Assembly (NCBI RefSeq): GCF_019511665.1
Contig: NZ_JAEUAW010000002.1
Location: 124,001 to 188,000 of the forward strand
Source of the DNA: Microbacterium jejuense
GTDB lineage: Bacteria; Actinomycetota; Actinomycetes; Actinomycetales; Microbacteriaceae
DNA: 64,000 nucleotides
Reading direction: 5' to 3'
In this document: in pieces, positions 17,635 to 25,886 of the stretch
Layout: each line of letters begins with the position of its first letter
Position numbering within the stretch: position 1 is the stretch's first letter
The notes under the pieces: model-generated
Seen by the model: the letters and a program-made list of their open reading frames with translations, nothing else
Told to the model about the DNA's origin: nothing
Database searches by the model: none
Translations under genes and position numbers: made by a program

Positions 17635-18585
17635 ATGACGCTCGAGGTGGAGCAGGCCGAATCCGGCGCCGAGGACTCGACCGACACGCTGCTGGAACGC
17701 ATCACGCGGCAGCTGCCGCATCTGCGCCGGTCCGAGCAGCGGGTCGCGGCGATCGTGCTCGACAACCCCGTCGGCGCGGTGCAGTTCACGATGGCGGGGC
17801 TGGCCGAGGCCGCCGAGGTGAGCGAGCCCACCGTCATGCGCTTCTGCGCGTCGGTCGGGTGCGAGGGCTTCCAGGACTTCAAGATCCAGCTCGCGCAGAC
17901 CCTCGCTCTCGGGCTTCCGGTGACGCACTCCTCGATCAGTGCCGAGGATTCGAGCGCAGACCTCGCCGAGAAGATCTTCGACCACACCATCTCGAGCCTC
18001 GACCGCGCGCGCCGCACACTCGACGCCGACGCCGTCGAGCAGGCGATCACGGCGCTGCTCGGCGCGAGCGACATCCTGTTCGTGGGGTTCGGCGCGAGCG
18101 GCATCATCGCCCAGGACGCGCAGCAGAAGTTCCCGCTGTTCGGGGTGCCGTGCCAGGCGCCCGAGGACTTCCACCAGCAGTTCATCGCCGCGACCATGAG
18201 CGGGCCGCGCAGCGTCACCGTGGCGATCTCGAACACCGGCCACACCGAGCAGACGCTCATCGTCGCCGAGGCGGCGAAGAAGGCCGGAGCCACCGTCATC
18301 TCGCTCACCGGCCGCACGAGCCCGCTGTCGGAGCTCGCCGACATCGCACTCGTGGCCCGCACGTTCGAAGACACCGATGTCTACACCCCCTCGACCAGTC
18401 GCCTCGCCGGTCTCGTCGTCGTCGACGTGCTCGCGACCGGCGTCGCCCTGCGCCGCAGCCCCGAGCACACCGCCGCGGTGCGCCGCATGAAGAGCGAGCT
18501 GGCGAGCATGCGCCAGGGCGTCGCGGTGGCCGCCCCCGAGGGCGAGCACAGCGACCCCGAAGCCGCCGGAGAAGCGGTGTCGTGA
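17635..18585 (+). CDS. RpiR/MurR-family transcriptional regulator, proposed master regulator of the sugar locus
   Basis: A 316-residue protein with the RpiR plan: an N-terminal HTH_6 domain (LLERITRQLPHLRRSEQRVAAIVLDN, then TMAGLAEAAEVSEPTVMRFCASVG) at about residues 15-95. A SIS sugar-phosphate-binding domain follows at about 125-265 (ILFVGFGASGIIAQDAQQKF, then VAISNTGHTEQTLIVAEAAKKAGATVI). It should sense a phosphorylated sugar of the pathway. A GGAGGG ribosome site lies 7 nt before the ATG. Its own promoter carries the shared operator. The stop overlaps the next gene by 4 nt. Confidence 0.95.
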   Translation: MTLEVEQAESGAEDSTDTLLERITRQLPHLRRSEQRVAAIVLDNPVGAVQFTMAGLAEAAEVSEPTVMRFCASVGCEGFQDFKIQLAQTLALGLPVTHSSISAEDSSADLAEKIFDHTISSLDRARRTLDADAVEQAITALLGASDILFVGFGASGIIAQDAQQKFPLFGVPCQAPEDFHQQFIAATMSGPRSVTVAISNTGHTEQTLIVAEAAKKAGATVISLTGRTSPLSELADIALVARTFEDTDVYTPSTSRLAGLVVVDVLATGVALRRSPEHTAAVRRMKSELASMRQGVAVAAPEGEHSDPEAAGEAVS

Positions 18586-19541
18586 GCGGCACCGTCCTCG
18601 TCACCTCGCGGTCGTTCGGCTCGGGGGCGCTCGACCTCGAGCGACGCATCTCGGATGCCGGCTTCCACGTCGTGCGCGCGGGCGCGGCCCACGAGCTCGA
18701 CGAGCTGGGCCCGGTGCTCGGCGACGCCGTCGGGTGGATCGCCGGCACGGGACCGGTGACCGAGCGCCACCTGTCGCTCGCCCCGCACCTGCGCGTCGTC
18801 GCGCGCTACGGCGTCGGCTACGACAAGGTCGACGTCGGCGCTGCCGCGCGGCGCGGGATCGTCGTGACCAACACCCCGGGTGCCAACACGTCGGCGGTCG
18901 CCGAGCACACCGTCGCGCTGCTGCTGGCCGCACTCCGCGGCATCCCGGCCGCGGACCGCCGCGTCCGGCGCGGCGACTGGTCGGCCTGGTACACCCGCGA
19001 GATCTCGGCACTCACGGTCGGCGTCGTCGGCCTCGGTCGCATCGGGCGCTCGGTGATCGACCGGCTCGCCGGCTTCGGGCCGCACGTGCTGGGCGCCGAC
19101 CCGTGGGTACCCGCCGACGACCCGCTGTTCGAGCGCCTCGAGCGCTCCGACGCCGACGCGTTCGCGACGGAGTGCGACGTCGTCACGCTGCATGCGCCCG
19201 GCGGCCAGACCGTCGTCGACGAGCGCTGGCTGGCGGCATCCGATCGGCCCGTCCTTCTCGTCAACACCGCGCGCGCCGATCTCGTCGACGAGGCCGCCGT
19301 CGCTGCGGCGCTGCGCCGCGGACGCGTGCTCGCGTACGCGGCCGACACGCTCGCGACCGAGAACCACGGCGAGGGAGCGTCGCCGCTGCTGGCCGACGAC
19401 CTCGCCGACCGGGTGATCGTCACCCCGCACCTGGCCGCGCAGACCCGCGAGGGCGTCGACGGCATGGGCGGCATGGCAACCGAGAACCTGCTCGCCGTGC
19501 TGTCGGGCGAGCCGCCCGCGAATCCGGTGCCGGTGCCGTGA
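18582..19541 (+). CDS. D-isomer-specific 2-hydroxyacid dehydrogenase family protein
   Basis: This 319-residue protein carries the NAD-binding GLGRIGRSV motif, VVARYGVGYDKVD in the substrate domain, a VNTARADLVDE strand with the conserved Arg, an ATEN strand with Glu, and HLAAQT with the catalytic His. It reduces a 2-keto acid or oxidises a D-2-hydroxyacid with NAD(H). The operon context suggests a sugar-acid intermediate. It is coupled to both neighbours by 4-nt overlaps. The GTG start is forced by the overlap with the regulator stop. Confidence 0.9.
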   Translation: MSGTVLVTSRSFGSGALDLERRISDAGFHVVRAGAAHELDELGPVLGDAVGWIAGTGPVTERHLSLAPHLRVVARYGVGYDKVDVGAAARRGIVVTNTPGANTSAVAEHTVALLLAALRGIPAADRRVRRGDWSAWYTREISALTVGVVGLGRIGRSVIDRLAGFGPHVLGADPWVPADDPLFERLERSDADAFATECDVVTLHAPGGQTVVDERWLAASDRPVLLVNTARADLVDEAAVAAALRRGRVLAYAADTLATENHGEGASPLLADDLADRVIVTPHLAAQTREGVDGMGGMATENLLAVLSGEPPANPVPVP

Positions 19542-20497
19542 CCGGCTTCGTCCGCACCGTCACCGGCGACATCGATCCCGCCGAGCTCGGACGCGTCGAC
19601 TACCACGAGCACCTGTTCCAGGTGTCGCCACTGCTGCCCGGCGACGACCTCGACGACGAGGCGGCGAGCGCCGGCGAGGCCGTGCAACTGCGTGCGTCGG
19701 GCTTCGAGGCGATGGTGGATGCCACGCCCCTGGGCCTCGGCCGCCGCCCCGGCGCGATCGCACGCATCTCACAAGCGACCGGCCTGCGGGTCGTCATGAC
19801 GACGGGCGTGCACCGGCGCGAGCATTACGCGACGGGGCATCCGCTGCTCGAGGCGAGCGCCGAGCGACTGGCGGCCGCTTTTCTGCGCGACCTCACGGAG
19901 GGCGCCGCGGAGTTCGGAGAGACGGATGCCGCGAACCCGGCAGGGTCGGAAGCCTCGGTGCCACCGAGGGCCGGGGTGCTCAAGGCCGGACTGGGCTACT
20001 GGCGCATCGATGCCGCCGCCGCCCGCACCATCGAGGCGATCGGCGCCGCGCACCGAGAGACCGGCGCGCCCGTGATGGTGCATCTCGAACATGGAACCGC
20101 GGCCTTCGAGGCGCTCGAGGCTCTCGCCGCGGCCGGCGTGCCGGCGCACCGCGTGGCCCTGGCGCACGTCGACCGCAATCCCGACCCCGGCCTGCACGCC
20201 GAGCTGGCGGCGGCCGGCGCGTTCCTCGGCTACGACGGCGCGGCCCGCGCGAAGGACTGGCCCGACTCGGTGCTGCTGGGCTGCCTGCTTGCGACGGCCC
20301 AGGCCGGCGGCGCGCACCGCATCCTGCTCGGCGGCGACGTCGCCCGGCGCACCCGGTACGTCGCCTACGGCGGCATGCCCGGTCTGCGCTACCTCGGCGA
20401 GCGCTTCGTCCCCCGGCTGGTGGCTCGCGCAGGTGCGGACCTCGCAGACGCGGTGCTGCGCCGCAACCCGGCGGAATGGCTCACCTGGCAGGTGTGA
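19538..20497 (+). CDS. Phosphotriesterase-family metal-dependent hydrolase, possible sugar lactonase
   Basis: This 319-residue amidohydrolase-fold protein shows all expected metal ligands in order: DYHEHLF (HxH), VLKAGLGYW (the Lys that is carboxylated in the family), MVHLEHG, ALAHVDR and LGGDVARR. Characterised relatives include lactonases acting on phosphorylated or free sugar lactones. With a dehydrogenase upstream, opening a sugar lactone is a sensible role, but that is inference. It ends the RpiR operon; no operator or gene of the pathway follows until 31 kb. Confidence 0.87.
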   Translation: MTGFVRTVTGDIDPAELGRVDYHEHLFQVSPLLPGDDLDDEAASAGEAVQLRASGFEAMVDATPLGLGRRPGAIARISQATGLRVVMTTGVHRREHYATGHPLLEASAERLAAAFLRDLTEGAAEFGETDAANPAGSEASVPPRAGVLKAGLGYWRIDAAAARTIEAIGAAHRETGAPVMVHLEHGTAAFEALEALAAAGVPAHRVALAHVDRNPDPGLHAELAAAGAFLGYDGAARAKDWPDSVLLGCLLATAQAGGAHRILLGGDVARRTRYVAYGGMPGLRYLGERFVPRLVARAGADLADAVLRRNPAEWLTWQV

Positions 20498-20534
20498 TCG
20501 CGCAGATCGGCGCCGACGAGAGCCGACGGCACAC

Positions 20535-21050
20535 TCAGCAGGAGTCGGAGAAGACCCGCCTCGGCGCGTCGGGCCGCGAGACGTCGTAGATCGCGTCGGC
20601 AGCACCGCGCGGATCCTCATCGCGGACGTAGCGCAGACGTTGCTCGTACGCGTCCTGGTCGAGCGTCGCGTCCTCCTCCAGCCACACGCGAAAATGCCAT
20701 GCTCCGCGCAGCCTGGGGTTCAAGAGGAATCGTCCGTCCACGATCAGGAGTGCGTCGGTCGGCACCGCAGCGCTCGCGCCGTCCTGTTCCAGCGCCCCTT
20801 CCCGGAAGCCGGCCAGCACCGAGCGGAGCTGCGAGTCGTCGCTGCTGCCGTACACCTCTGGGACGGCGGGGCTCGCTCGGAACGTCGTCTTGCCCTGCGC
20901 TCGCGCCGCGTCGGCGAGGGCGTCCGCGAACCGGCCCGTTGACTCGGCGAGCGCGCCGTCGACGGCGACGACGATGCGCCCGCGGGGATTGTTGTGGGCG
21001 ATCTCCGCCAGGAGGGCGTCGAAGACCGTAGGACTGTCGGTCGTGCTCAT
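20535..21050 (-). CDS. Uridine kinase-like P-loop protein with a degenerate Walker A motif
   Basis: This 171-residue protein has the general pattern of small actinobacterial uridine-kinase-like proteins: RIVVAVDG strand, TDALLIVDGRFLLNP, WHFRVWLEEDA, RYVRDEDP and an IYDVSRPDAPR end. The nucleotide loop, normally GxxGSGKTT after the first strand, reads ALAESTGRFAD and lacks the essential Lys-Thr. Catalysis is therefore doubtful. A GAGAGGA ribosome site precedes the ATG. It converges with the preceding hydrolase gene and is not part of the sugar regulon by sequence signals. Confidence 0.7.
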   Translation of the reverse strand: MSTTDSPTVFDALLAEIAHNNPRGRIVVAVDGALAESTGRFADALADAARAQGKTTFRASPAVPEVYGSSDDSQLRSVLAGFREGALEQDGASAAVPTDALLIVDGRFLLNPRLRGAWHFRVWLEEDATLDQDAYEQRLRYVRDEDPRGAADAIYDVSRPDAPRRVFSDSC

Positions 21051-21144
21051 GTTCTGATCCTCTCCCGATTCCGCTTGGCGCCGGCCCGCTCACGCCTCAT
21101 CCGGCGCCGGCTCATCGCCTTGCCGATCCCTGCTCGACCGGAGC

Positions 21145-21642
21145 TCACGGCCGGAGGACGAGCAGGGAACTCGTCGCCGTCGCGAGTGCGCGACCGGCGG
21201 CATCCTCCAACACTCCCTCAGCGAAGATCACGCGCTGGCCACCCTTGACGACGCGTCCGCGTGCGCGGAGCACACCCGTGGTCGACAGGACCGGGCGCAG
21301 ATACGAGACGTTCAGGTCGATCGACGTGTAGCCGACGCCCTGGGCGAGAGTGGTATGCGCGGCGCAGCCGACGGCCGAGTCCAACAGCGTGCAGGCGAGC
21401 CCGCCGTGAACCATCCCGAGCGGGTTGTCGTGGTACTCACCCGGATCGCACTCGAACACCGCCTCACCCGGGTCCGCGGACACCAGCCAGAAGTTCATCA
21501 GGCGCGAGATGGGAGGGGGCGGATAGTCGCCGGCGATCATCGCGCGCAGAAACGCCAGCCCATCGAGTTCGCGGGATGCCGCGAGCGGCGGTTTCGGATC
21601 ATCCCAGGTGATGGTGCGCTTTCGGTCGGGGTCGGGCGCCAT
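21145..21642 (-). CDS. Hotdog-fold thioesterase, PaaI/YdiI-like
   Basis: A 165-residue protein with the PaaI-type hotdog motif PLGMVHGGLACTLLDSAVGCAAH. The central helix and the strands YTSIDLNVSYLRPV and GVLRARGRVVKGGQRVIFAEGVL follow. It should hydrolyse an acyl- or aryl-CoA thioester in the cytoplasm. The ATG at 21642 is chosen over a GTG six bases upstream because TATCCT lies exactly 6 nt before it, the leaderless spacing seen at other starts here. The substrate is unknown. Confidence 0.88.
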   Translation of the reverse strand: MAPDPDRKRTITWDDPKPPLAASRELDGLAFLRAMIAGDYPPPPISRLMNFWLVSADPGEAVFECDPGEYHDNPLGMVHGGLACTLLDSAVGCAAHTTLAQGVGYTSIDLNVSYLRPVLSTTGVLRARGRVVKGGQRVIFAEGVLEDAAGRALATATSSLLVLRP

Positions 21643-21725
21643 GCTCACAGGATAGGAGTCCGACGGCGCGGACCGAAGCCCCGCGGCGCTACGGACATGC
21701 GGTCGAGCGGCGCCGTTGCTCGGGG

Positions 21726-22286
21726 CTATTTGTTCGGCGACACGAGAAGGTCGACGAAGGCGCGGAGCTTCTCGTCGAGGTAGGCGGGGAGAGGCCGGTC
21801 GGTTCGGTACGCACCCCAGAGCACGGCCCCCTGCCAGAAGGCGGCGAGCGCGTAGCCGGCTCCAGTCGTGCCGGGGGGCAAGCGTGCGTCCAGCGCAGCC
21901 ACCAGCTGTTCTTCCCAGGCGACGCCGCGCGCGCGGAGCGCCGGATCGCGCACGTCTTCCCGCAGTAGGAGTAGGCCGTCTGCGTACGAGTCGGCGTCGC
22001 CGAAGTCCTGCGAGAGTCCGATTAGCAGCTCCACTGCTCCGGCCGGTGTCAGTGGCGTGGTCTCGGCCAGCTCTCGCGTCTGCGCTTCGAGCTGATCCCA
22101 GGCGTGCAGCAGCGTGCGCCGCGTGAGAGTCGCCTTGTTCGAGAACCGTTGCACGAGCGTCGGCGCGGAGAGCCCGCATCGCTCCGCGACCGCCGAGAAC
22201 GTCAGCCCGCGCACGCCCGACTCCTGAACGATCTGCAGCGCGACGTCGAGCACCTGCTGATCGGACTGGGTCTTCGTGCGCGTCAC
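21726..22286 (-). CDS. TetR/AcrR-family transcriptional regulator
   Basis: The 186-residue protein has an N-terminal TetR helix-turn-helix (VLDVALQIVQESGVRGLTFSAVAERCGLSAPTLVQRFSNKATL) and a helical ligand domain with LLLLREDVRDPALRARGVAWEEQLVAAL. It is divergent from the reductase gene at 22339 and probably represses it through the palindrome between them. The GTG start follows TAGGAT by exactly 6 nt, so its transcript is probably leaderless. The ligand is unknown. Confidence 0.92.
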   Translation of the reverse strand: MTRTKTQSDQQVLDVALQIVQESGVRGLTFSAVAERCGLSAPTLVQRFSNKATLTRRTLLHAWDQLEAQTRELAETTPLTPAGAVELLIGLSQDFGDADSYADGLLLLREDVRDPALRARGVAWEEQLVAALDARLPPGTTGAGYALAAFWQGAVLWGAYRTDRPLPAYLDEKLRAFVDLLVSPNK

Positions 22287-22304
22287 CCTCTAATCCTATA
22301 AACT

Positions 22305-22314
22305 AACGCGCGTT
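22305..22314. promoter_or_regulatory. Probable TetR operator
   Basis: The perfect palindrome AACGCGCGTT sits in the 52-nt gap between the divergent TetR and reductase genes, inside AT-rich flanks (TATAAACT on one side, CATATA on the other). Its position over both promoters fits the operator of the adjacent TetR protein. Confidence 0.6.
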
Positions 22315-22338
22315 CATATATGAGCTTTGGAGGGCGCG

Positions 22339-22920
22339 ATGTTCGCGGAGACTGCTGGTTCGGCCGAAACCACAACGGGCGCGGGCGCCACGACCTTCCA
22401 CGCCTTCCTCGGCTGCAGCCTCGATGGCTTCATCGCCGGGCCGCACGGAGAGCTCGACTGGCTGCTGGCGTTCGACGAGCGCCTGGGTGACGCCGGCTAC
22501 GAGGACTTCTTCGCGTCAATCGACGTGCTCGCCATGGGCCGGGCCAGCTACGACACCATGAGGAACTCCGACCCTGAGTTCTACCGTGGCAAGCCGATCC
22601 ATGTGCTCTCGACCACCATGCCGGCGGGCCCGCAGCCCGCGATGGGTCGGTCCTCGGTGACGGTGCACCCCGACATCGCCAGTCTGCGTGAGGCGCTCGC
22701 GACCGCAGGCGTGCGCCGCGCGTACGTCGACGGCGGACGCACCGTGCAGGCGTTCATCGCGGAGGGCCTTCTCGCCGACATCATCATCACGCGCGTGCCG
22801 GTGCTCATCGGCGACGGCATCCCCTTGTTCGGTGCCGTGCCCGCGGCCGTCTACCCGACGCTGGTGGACAGCCGTCAGATCAATGCGGGCGCCGTGCAGT
22901 CCACGTACCGGTTCGGCTGA
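22339..22920 (+). CDS. Dihydrofolate reductase-family (RibD C-terminal-like) reductase
   Basis: A 193-residue protein with the DHFR/RibD-C fold: FLGCSLDGFIAGPHGELDWL, DVLAMGRASYDTM, PIHVLSTTMP, VRRAYVDGGRTVQAFIAEGLLADIIITRVPVLIGDGIPLFG. Such proteins (YyaP/YwjB type) are NADPH-dependent reductases, usually of unknown substrate, and not true folate enzymes. GGAGG lies 5 nt before the ATG, which fixes the start. It is divergent from and probably repressed by the TetR gene. Confidence 0.9.
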   Translation: MFAETAGSAETTTGAGATTFHAFLGCSLDGFIAGPHGELDWLLAFDERLGDAGYEDFFASIDVLAMGRASYDTMRNSDPEFYRGKPIHVLSTTMPAGPQPAMGRSSVTVHPDIASLREALATAGVRRAYVDGGRTVQAFIAEGLLADIIITRVPVLIGDGIPLFGAVPAAVYPTLVDSRQINAGAVQSTYRFG

Positions 22921-23040
22921 GTCCGGCACGCCCAGCGTGCGAGCGTCTACCGTGTACCGCAGCGAAGTGGCAGGGATGGATGCCGTCGCCTCGGGTGGAT
23001 CGGCGGCGATGCGCTGTCGCGAGAAGCCTTCACGGACGGG

Positions 23041-23562
23041 ATGACGAGGATGAGCAGCGAGATCTCCAGCGCCGACGAGTATCACCTGCGGCGATGCGTC
23101 GAACTCGCGAAGCAGGCGCTCGAGAACGGCGACGACCCGTTCGGGTCGGTGCTCGTCGACGCGAACGGCGCCGTGTTGGCCGAGGAGATGAATCGCGAGC
23201 AGTCCGATCGCGACCCGACCGCGCACCCCGAGCTCGCGCTCGTGCGCTGGGCGATCGCGCACCTGACGCCCGAGCAGCGGGCGACCTCGACGGTCTACAC
23301 GTCAGGCGAGCACTGCCCGATGTGCGCTGCCGCGCACGGGTGGGCGGGGCTCGGGCGCGTGGTCGCGGCAGCGTCGGCGGCACAGCTCGCCGAGTGGCGA
23401 GCGTCGTGGGAGCTGCCTGCCGGCCCGGTGGCGCCGATGCCGATCACGGACGTGTTGCCGGACGCCGTCGTGATCGCGCCCGTGGCACCGTTCGACGCCG
23501 AGATGCGCGAGGTGCACCGGCAGGCGGCCTTGCGAGGTACGCGCCGACGAGCTTGCGGGTAG
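23041..23562 (+). CDS. Nucleoside deaminase-family protein
   Basis: This 173-residue protein has the cytidine-deaminase zinc site: H62-P-E64 for the first ligand and proton shuttle, then C92-P-M-C95 for the two cysteines. DPFGSVLVDANGAVLAEEMN is the strand typical of tRNA-adenosine/guanine deaminase relatives. Family members usually have HAE and PCxxC, so HPE and HCPMC are slight variants. The two ATG codons at 23041 and 23050 are both possible starts. Probable substrate is a free base or nucleoside such as guanine or cytosine; this is inference. Confidence 0.85.
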   Translation: MTRMSSEISSADEYHLRRCVELAKQALENGDDPFGSVLVDANGAVLAEEMNREQSDRDPTAHPELALVRWAIAHLTPEQRATSTVYTSGEHCPMCAAAHGWAGLGRVVAAASAAQLAEWRASWELPAGPVAPMPITDVLPDAVVIAPVAPFDAEMREVHRQAALRGTRRRACG

Positions 23563-23661
23563 TCCCTCGGCGTCCTCGCTGCCCGCGAGGGATGGGTCGT
23601 GCTAACGGCGCTTGTACAGCTCCGCACGATGTCGGAGCCCGAAGCCAGGTACGGTCCGTGG

Positions 23662-24408
23662 TCAGGCTGCCAGCGATCGCGAGAGGGCTTGCGATGGCTG
23701 GAGGACTCCCTGCGTGATGCTACGGATGGTGAGCCATGCCAATGGCGCGGCGGCAAGGAGGAGAAGCTCGCCGGCAAGGCTCATCCACATTGCGACACGG
23801 AACTGTTCGAGGTCCGCGGCGGTGATGTAGATGCGGGTCGAGACCTGGATCAGCCAGTTGCTCACAGCCCAGAGCAGCCACCAGAGGATCTGCCACGAGG
23901 GCCGCGCTCTCCCAACCGCTCGTAAGAGGTCCGAGATGTTCTGATACGGGAACCAGAAGCTGATGATCGGTACGAACCACGATGCGACGTGCCAGCCAGG
24001 TGAGCGCCGGGTCTGGCCAAGCACCTGCTTGGCGACTCGGTACTGCCAGATGACCCAGACCACACCGGTCACAACAAGGAAAACGCTCCCGAGGACGCTG
24101 GCCACAGCCGTCATCTGGTCGTATGCGTCGAGCAAGTCGATGGCGGACTGGTTGCCGGTAAGGAAGCCGGTGATCGCGCTGATCCCGAACGCCTCAACTC
24201 CGATGGTGGCGACGGACAGCACGCCGCACACGATCAACAGCACTTGCGTTGCCGCGGCGAGTCTTGCGATCCCCTTGGTCGCCGCGAGTGGCCGGCTGGA
24301 CTCCTGCTCCGGCCCCACCCAGCGCGCACCGTCCCACCACCACGTTGTGGACGATCCGTCCGGCGCTGGGTACCAGCCAGCTGGAGGTGGCACGGGGGTA
24401 CTGGTCAT
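23662..24408 (-). CDS. DUF2510/DUF4328 membrane protein
   Basis: A 248-residue protein. Residues 8-32 form a DUF2510 motif (PAGWYPAPDGSSTTWWWDGARW), common at the N-terminus of actinobacterial membrane proteins. A DUF4328-like region with about six hydrophobic segments follows, including VWVIWQYRVAKQ and PGWHVASWFVPIISFWFPYQNISDL. Function is unknown. It converges with the deaminase gene, and its base use is less GC-biased than that of the sugar genes. Confidence 0.8.
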   Translation of the reverse strand: MTSTPVPPPAGWYPAPDGSSTTWWWDGARWVGPEQESSRPLAATKGIARLAAATQVLLIVCGVLSVATIGVEAFGISAITGFLTGNQSAIDLLDAYDQMTAVASVLGSVFLVVTGVVWVIWQYRVAKQVLGQTRRSPGWHVASWFVPIISFWFPYQNISDLLRAVGRARPSWQILWWLLWAVSNWLIQVSTRIYITAADLEQFRVAMWMSLAGELLLLAAAPLAWLTIRSITQGVLQPSQALSRSLAA

Positions 24409-24707
24409 CGGCTCGCTTCCTCGGGTGGATGGCCTCTGTGTATCGTGCGATCCGGAGGGCCGAGTCCGGTAGATCGCGTGCCACTATAGCGACCCACTTC
24501 AGCGCGTCAGGATCACCGAAGACGCCCTGTGGAGAATCCTTATCCGTGCGGGATCGAACCGCCGGCAAGCGGCGACAAATGCTCTACTTCGCCCGCTCAG
24601 CACAGCCCACAGATGCACGACGCAAGATCTGAAGCACTCCATGAAGGCCGCACTCGCCACCTCTTCCGGGCGCTGTCCCGAAGACCATCCCGTGAGCCTC
24701 TTGCGGT
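24409..24707. other. Non-coding gap with a weak tRNA-like remnant on the minus strand
   Basis: About 300 bases without a credible gene. On the minus strand, around 24536-24612, GGCGGTTCGATCCCGC resembles a tRNA T-arm and GCTGAGCGGGCGAAGTAGAGC resembles a D-arm, but the space between is too short for an anticodon arm plus variable loop and the acceptor ends do not pair. It is at most a degraded tRNA fragment. Confidence 0.25.
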
Positions 24708-25577
24708 CTAGCTGTTGGTGATCCAGCCTTCTTCTCCTGACTGGACGCAGGACATCGCCATTCCCGATTCGGTGTCGGCGACCGTCAGGTACGCGGTTCC
24801 GTCGGGCGCGTTCGGGACGTAGCTGATCCGAACGTAGGCCGGCACCACGGCGGACAACGTGGCGTCCGTGGCGCTTACTCGGCCGTCGTCCTCGACGGTG
24901 AGTGAGTCGGGAAAGGCGCCGTACTGATCGCGATACGCGTCGAGGCCGACGCAGATTTCGTAGGCGGTCGCGACGAGGTTCGTCTGCAGTTGATAGACCG
25001 GATCGACCTCTACCGCGTTCGGCGCTGGGGGCACCACTCGTCCGGGTCGAGGCTCGTAAGTGTGGTCGTCCACGGCATCTGGTCCGATGGCCGACGTCGG
25101 GACCGACGAGGTGGAAGGGGCAGGTGGGATCTGCGGTGCCGCCAAACCCGGAGAGACGAACGCGCCGGCGAACGCGACCTGGGGTGGGGCCGGAAGCCCG
25201 GGAACCTCTGTCCACAACACTCCCCACACCAGAAGTGCACTCGCTGCCGAGCCAGCGGCGATCCCCACCCACGCGAGGACTCGTCCCCGTGCGAGACCTC
25301 GCCGCCATCGCGAAAGATGGACAACGCCGAAGAAGATCCCGGTCAACCCGACGGTCGTCCAAACTAACCGCACCGACTCGTTCGACCACATCGGTAGCAG
25401 GGTCAGAACAATCGCTGCACCGCCGAACAGCAGGGAAAGGATCGCCGTCGTCGCGCCGCGGCGCCGCCGCGGAGGCGCAAACACTCCAGTTGTTGCCTTA
25501 GCCGTTGAAGGCGAGCTCGGCGCGGACCTATCTTCCCAGTAGCCCGGCGGGCTCCAATCGCGTGGACCTTCCCCCAT
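24708..25577 (-). CDS. Hypothetical membrane-anchored protein
   Basis: A 289-residue protein of unrecognised family. After a Pro/Ser-rich and Arg-rich N-terminal tail it has three hydrophobic helices (ATTAILSLLFGGAAIVLTLL, VWTTVGLTGIFFGVVHL, VLAWVGIAAGSAASALLVWG), like DUF4190 tails. A Pro/Ala/Ser-rich linker follows, then an exported-looking domain of about 100 residues (TAYEICVGLDAYRDQYGAFPDSL...MAMSCVQSGEEGW) reminiscent of pilin-like C-terminal domains. AGGGG precedes the ATG. Codon use includes more A/T-ending codons than the flanking sugar locus. No function is proposed. Confidence 0.65.
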   Translation of the reverse strand: MGEGPRDWSPPGYWEDRSAPSSPSTAKATTGVFAPPRRRRGATTAILSLLFGGAAIVLTLLPMWSNESVRLVWTTVGLTGIFFGVVHLSRWRRGLARGRVLAWVGIAAGSAASALLVWGVLWTEVPGLPAPPQVAFAGAFVSPGLAAPQIPPAPSTSSVPTSAIGPDAVDDHTYEPRPGRVVPPAPNAVEVDPVYQLQTNLVATAYEICVGLDAYRDQYGAFPDSLTVEDDGRVSATDATLSAVVPAYVRISYVPNAPDGTAYLTVADTESGMAMSCVQSGEEGWITNS

Positions 25578-25886
25578 TACGCACCCCTTGCGTCGAGCAT
25601 CCCCAGTAGCTCGGTTCCCGCATGCTATCGGCCCGTCGCGGTCCAGTCACTCACGAAATCGCGCCGCGCTGATGTCGACGGCCCGTGGCTGCCGTACTCG
25701 CGCTCAGGCTACGAGTGAGCGGCGCCAAGTCCCGATCCCTGTGCTCCGTCGAGCTCACACCTGCGCAGCACCGAATCGATCGGTGAGGCTTCCACTTGCG
25801 CACGATCCCCGCAGAGAGATGGCTGTTTTCAGACGATCGCTGTCACACCGAGCTGTGTCGGATGCCCTCACGCGCCCGGAGGCTGT
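25578..25886. other. Intergenic stretch with no recognised feature
   Basis: About 309 bases between the divergent hypothetical membrane protein and the HD-domain gene. I see no conserved protein, RNA or repeat in it. It must hold both promoters. Confidence 0.4.
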
